Shown piece after piece: positions 4,979 through 6,015 of a stretch of DNA of 6,015 nucleotides. Each line of letters opens with the position of its first letter. Positions within the stretch are counted from its first letter, which is position 1. The stretch is from Actinomycetota bacterium. GTDB lineage: Bacteria > Actinomycetota > Actinomycetes > S36-B12 > UBA10799. The position numbers and the translations under genes were made by a program. The stretch lies in the NCBI GenBank assembly GCA_030837395.1, contig JAUPKO010000675.1, forward strand, positions 1 to 6,015, written 5' to 3'. Under the pieces are notes generated by a model. The model ran no database searches. It was not told the DNA's origin and saw only the letters and a list, made by a program, of their open reading frames with translations.

Positions 4979-5290
4979 GTGCCCAGAAGCAGACCCGTCA
5001 CCCCTTACCGCCGACCCGGCAGGCAACCCGACCGGCGAGCCGACTGGCTCGACCTCGTCGGCGCGATCCTCGACGGCAGCCCCGCCCTGCCCGGAGCGGC
5101 ATGCCGACACCGGCCCGCCCTTTTCGACCCAGACAGCGGCGACCCCGACACCGCCGCCCGGCTGTGCCAGACCTGCCCGGTACTCGACCCGTGCCGACGG
5201 TGGGCCGAACGCCAACCTGCAGGACAACTCTGCGGTGTCGTCGCTGCACGCCTCTACGGCTTCGACAACCGCCGCGAGGTGACCGCGTGA
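4979..5290 (+). CDS. WhiB-like iron-sulphur transcription factor
   Basis: A 103-residue member of the WhiB (Wbl) family, which bind a 4Fe-4S cluster and usually regulate transcription by contacting the principal sigma factor. The four cluster ligands are visible: C42 in GAACRHRPALFDP, then C63, C66 and C72 in LCQTCPVLDPC (the family C-Xn-C-X2-C-X5-C pattern). The CRHRPALFDPD stretch and the RRWAERQ helix also match. The usual G[VI]WGG turn near the C-terminus is replaced by CGVVAARLYG, with an extra C85, so the sigma-contacting turn is degenerate. The N-terminal 20 residues are Arg/Pro-rich. The GTG start is chosen for its AGGAG five bases upstream. It is the first gene after the candidate origin and its stop overlaps the next start (GTGA). 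Actinophages carry WhiB proteins that antagonise host WhiB function; a similar role here is inference. Confidence 0.85.
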   Translation: MPRSRPVTPYRRPGRQPDRRADWLDLVGAILDGSPALPGAACRHRPALFDPDSGDPDTAARLCQTCPVLDPCRRWAERQPAGQLCGVVAARLYGFDNRREVTA

Positions 5291-5565
5291 CCGTCCAGCC
5301 CGAGCAGTTGTTCCCCGACGACTCCGACATGGCGGCGATGAGGGCGGCGGTCACCGCCTACGTCACCGGCGACCTCGTCGGCATCGACGTGGCGCTCGCC
5401 GACGCTCAGAAGCGTGGACGCTCAATGCAGTTCATCGCCGCCTCATGGGCGCAGCTCGCCCACGCCTACGACCTCGTCGGGCAGGAATCCGACCAGGCTC
5501 TCGCAGAATGGCGCGAGGGAATCCTGTTCCACCTCAAAGCAAACGAAGGGAACGACCAGCCATGA
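5287..5565 (+). CDS. Small acidic protein of unknown function
   Basis: A 92-residue protein that I do not recognise. It is acidic at the N-terminus (PDDSD), with no Cys, signal peptide or membrane segment, and appears all-helical: roughly residues 14-27, 33-44, 47-64 and 68-85. The stretch WAQLAHAYDLVG with DQALAEWREGI looks like a helical pair. The GTG at 5287 overlaps the WhiB-like stop (GTGA) and has GAGGTG at 5275-5280, five bases upstream, so this start is well supported over the longer open frame beginning at 5101. The stop overlaps the next ATG (ATGA). Its position between a WhiB regulator and a scaffold-like gene suggests a phage-type accessory or head-assembly role, but nothing in the protein itself shows this. 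Confidence 0.75.
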   Translation: MTVQPEQLFPDDSDMAAMRAAVTAYVTGDLVGIDVALADAQKRGRSMQFIAASWAQLAHAYDLVGQESDQALAEWREGILFHLKANEGNDQP

Positions 5566-6015
5566 CCGAACAACACAACGACCCCGCAGACGGGCCTGAG
5601 ACTGAGCATGTGCCAACAGAATCCGACCAGGCACCGCAGGCAGCCGACAGCACCGAATCCGACGGCAGCGGCCAGCACAGGCCCGAACGACCCGACGACG
5701 AGAAGTGGCGGCAACGGTTCCGGCAGGCCGAAGCGCAGCTCGCCGTCGCCCATGCCCGCATCGACGTGAACAACCAGCGCGAGGCAGAACGCCACGCCGC
5801 GATCGTCCTCTCCGACCCCTCCGACCTGTGGCGCGACGGTGTCACCGCCGACCAGCTCGTCGGAGACGACGGACTGGTCGACCCGCAGCTCGTCGCCGAA
5901 GCCGCACAGCAAGTCGCCGAACAGCATCCGCACTGGCGGCGACCCTCACCCGTGATCGGAGCGCCAGCGCACAACGTCACCGCCGACGACCCGATCCCCA
6001 GCCGAGGCTCCGCCC
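5562..6015 (+). CDS. Scaffold-like protein, 3' end beyond window
   Basis: An open frame of 151 codons with no stop before the window ends. The N-terminus (1-47) is disordered and rich in Asp, Glu, Gln, Ser and Pro. Residues about 48-80 (EKWRQRFRQAEAQLAVAHAR onward) have the heptad-like spacing of a coiled coil. Then comes VLSDPSDLWRDGVTADQL, followed by DDGLVDPQLVAEAAQQVAEQHPHW. The order charged tail, coiled coil, D-P-x-D-L-W, D-D-G-x-V-D, helix, H-P-H-W is a pattern I associate with capsid scaffolding proteins of actinobacterial prophages, whose role is to template head assembly and then leave. This rests on pattern memory, not alignment. The ATG at 5562 overlaps the previous stop (ATGA), with GAAGGGA about ten bases upstream. 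If correct, a major capsid gene should follow to the right. The segment 130-151 is Pro-rich and gives no further clue. Confidence 0.7.
   Translation, partial: MTEQHNDPADGPETEHVPTESDQAPQAADSTESDGSGQHRPERPDDEKWRQRFRQAEAQLAVAHARIDVNNQREAERHAAIVLSDPSDLWRDGVTADQLVGDDGLVDPQLVAEAAQQVAEQHPHWRRPSPVIGAPAHNVTADDPIPSRGSA

Overview
The window is high-GC DNA with strongly GC-biased codon use and a WhiB-type iron-sulphur protein gene, a family essentially confined to Actinobacteria and their phages. A mycolic-acid actinobacterium (Mycobacterium, Gordonia or Rhodococcus type) is a reasonable guess, but the genus cannot be fixed from the sequence. All convincing genes read left to right and together look like the integration, replication and start of a morphogenesis module of a small integrated element. 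The closest concept is a phage satellite (PICI/SaPI-like) or a phiRv-type phage-like element; a truncated or complete prophage is the alternative.

Layout: bases 58-78 resemble the 3' end of a tRNA gene on the minus strand and are the likely attachment core, with bases 1-57 probably outside the element. A repeat-rich leader (about 160-220) precedes a complete tyrosine integrase (235-1344). A roughly 350-base gene-free stretch (1345-1695) carries a long stem-loop and several inverted repeats. Next come an excisionase-like MerR/HTH protein (1696-1896), an overlapping HNH-type protein (1893-2375), a strong intergenic hairpin, and a 748-residue protein joining an N-terminal primase-polymerase-like domain to a P-loop ATPase/helicase-like domain (2451-4697).

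Directly after this replication gene is the most notable signal in the window (4721-4920). Three perfect copies of the 9-mer TGTGGGAGT lie on one side of an AT-rich tract, and four perfect copies plus one degenerate copy of its reverse complement lie on the other. This iteron/AT-rich/iteron layout next to a replication gene matches how SaPI origins are built, so it is annotated as a candidate replication origin, with the preceding protein as its probable initiator.

Downstream is a tightly packed cluster joined by 4-base GTGA/ATGA overlaps: a WhiB-like protein (4979-5290), an unrecognised small acidic protein (5287-5565), and the first 151 codons of a scaffold-like protein that runs off the window (5562-6015). 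The last gene suggests that capsid genes follow beyond the right edge. The proposed logic is: integrase and excisionase move the element in and out of a tRNA gene, the primase-helicase replicates it from the iteron origin, the WhiB-like protein may control the late or host response, and the scaffold-like protein begins a particle-forming module.
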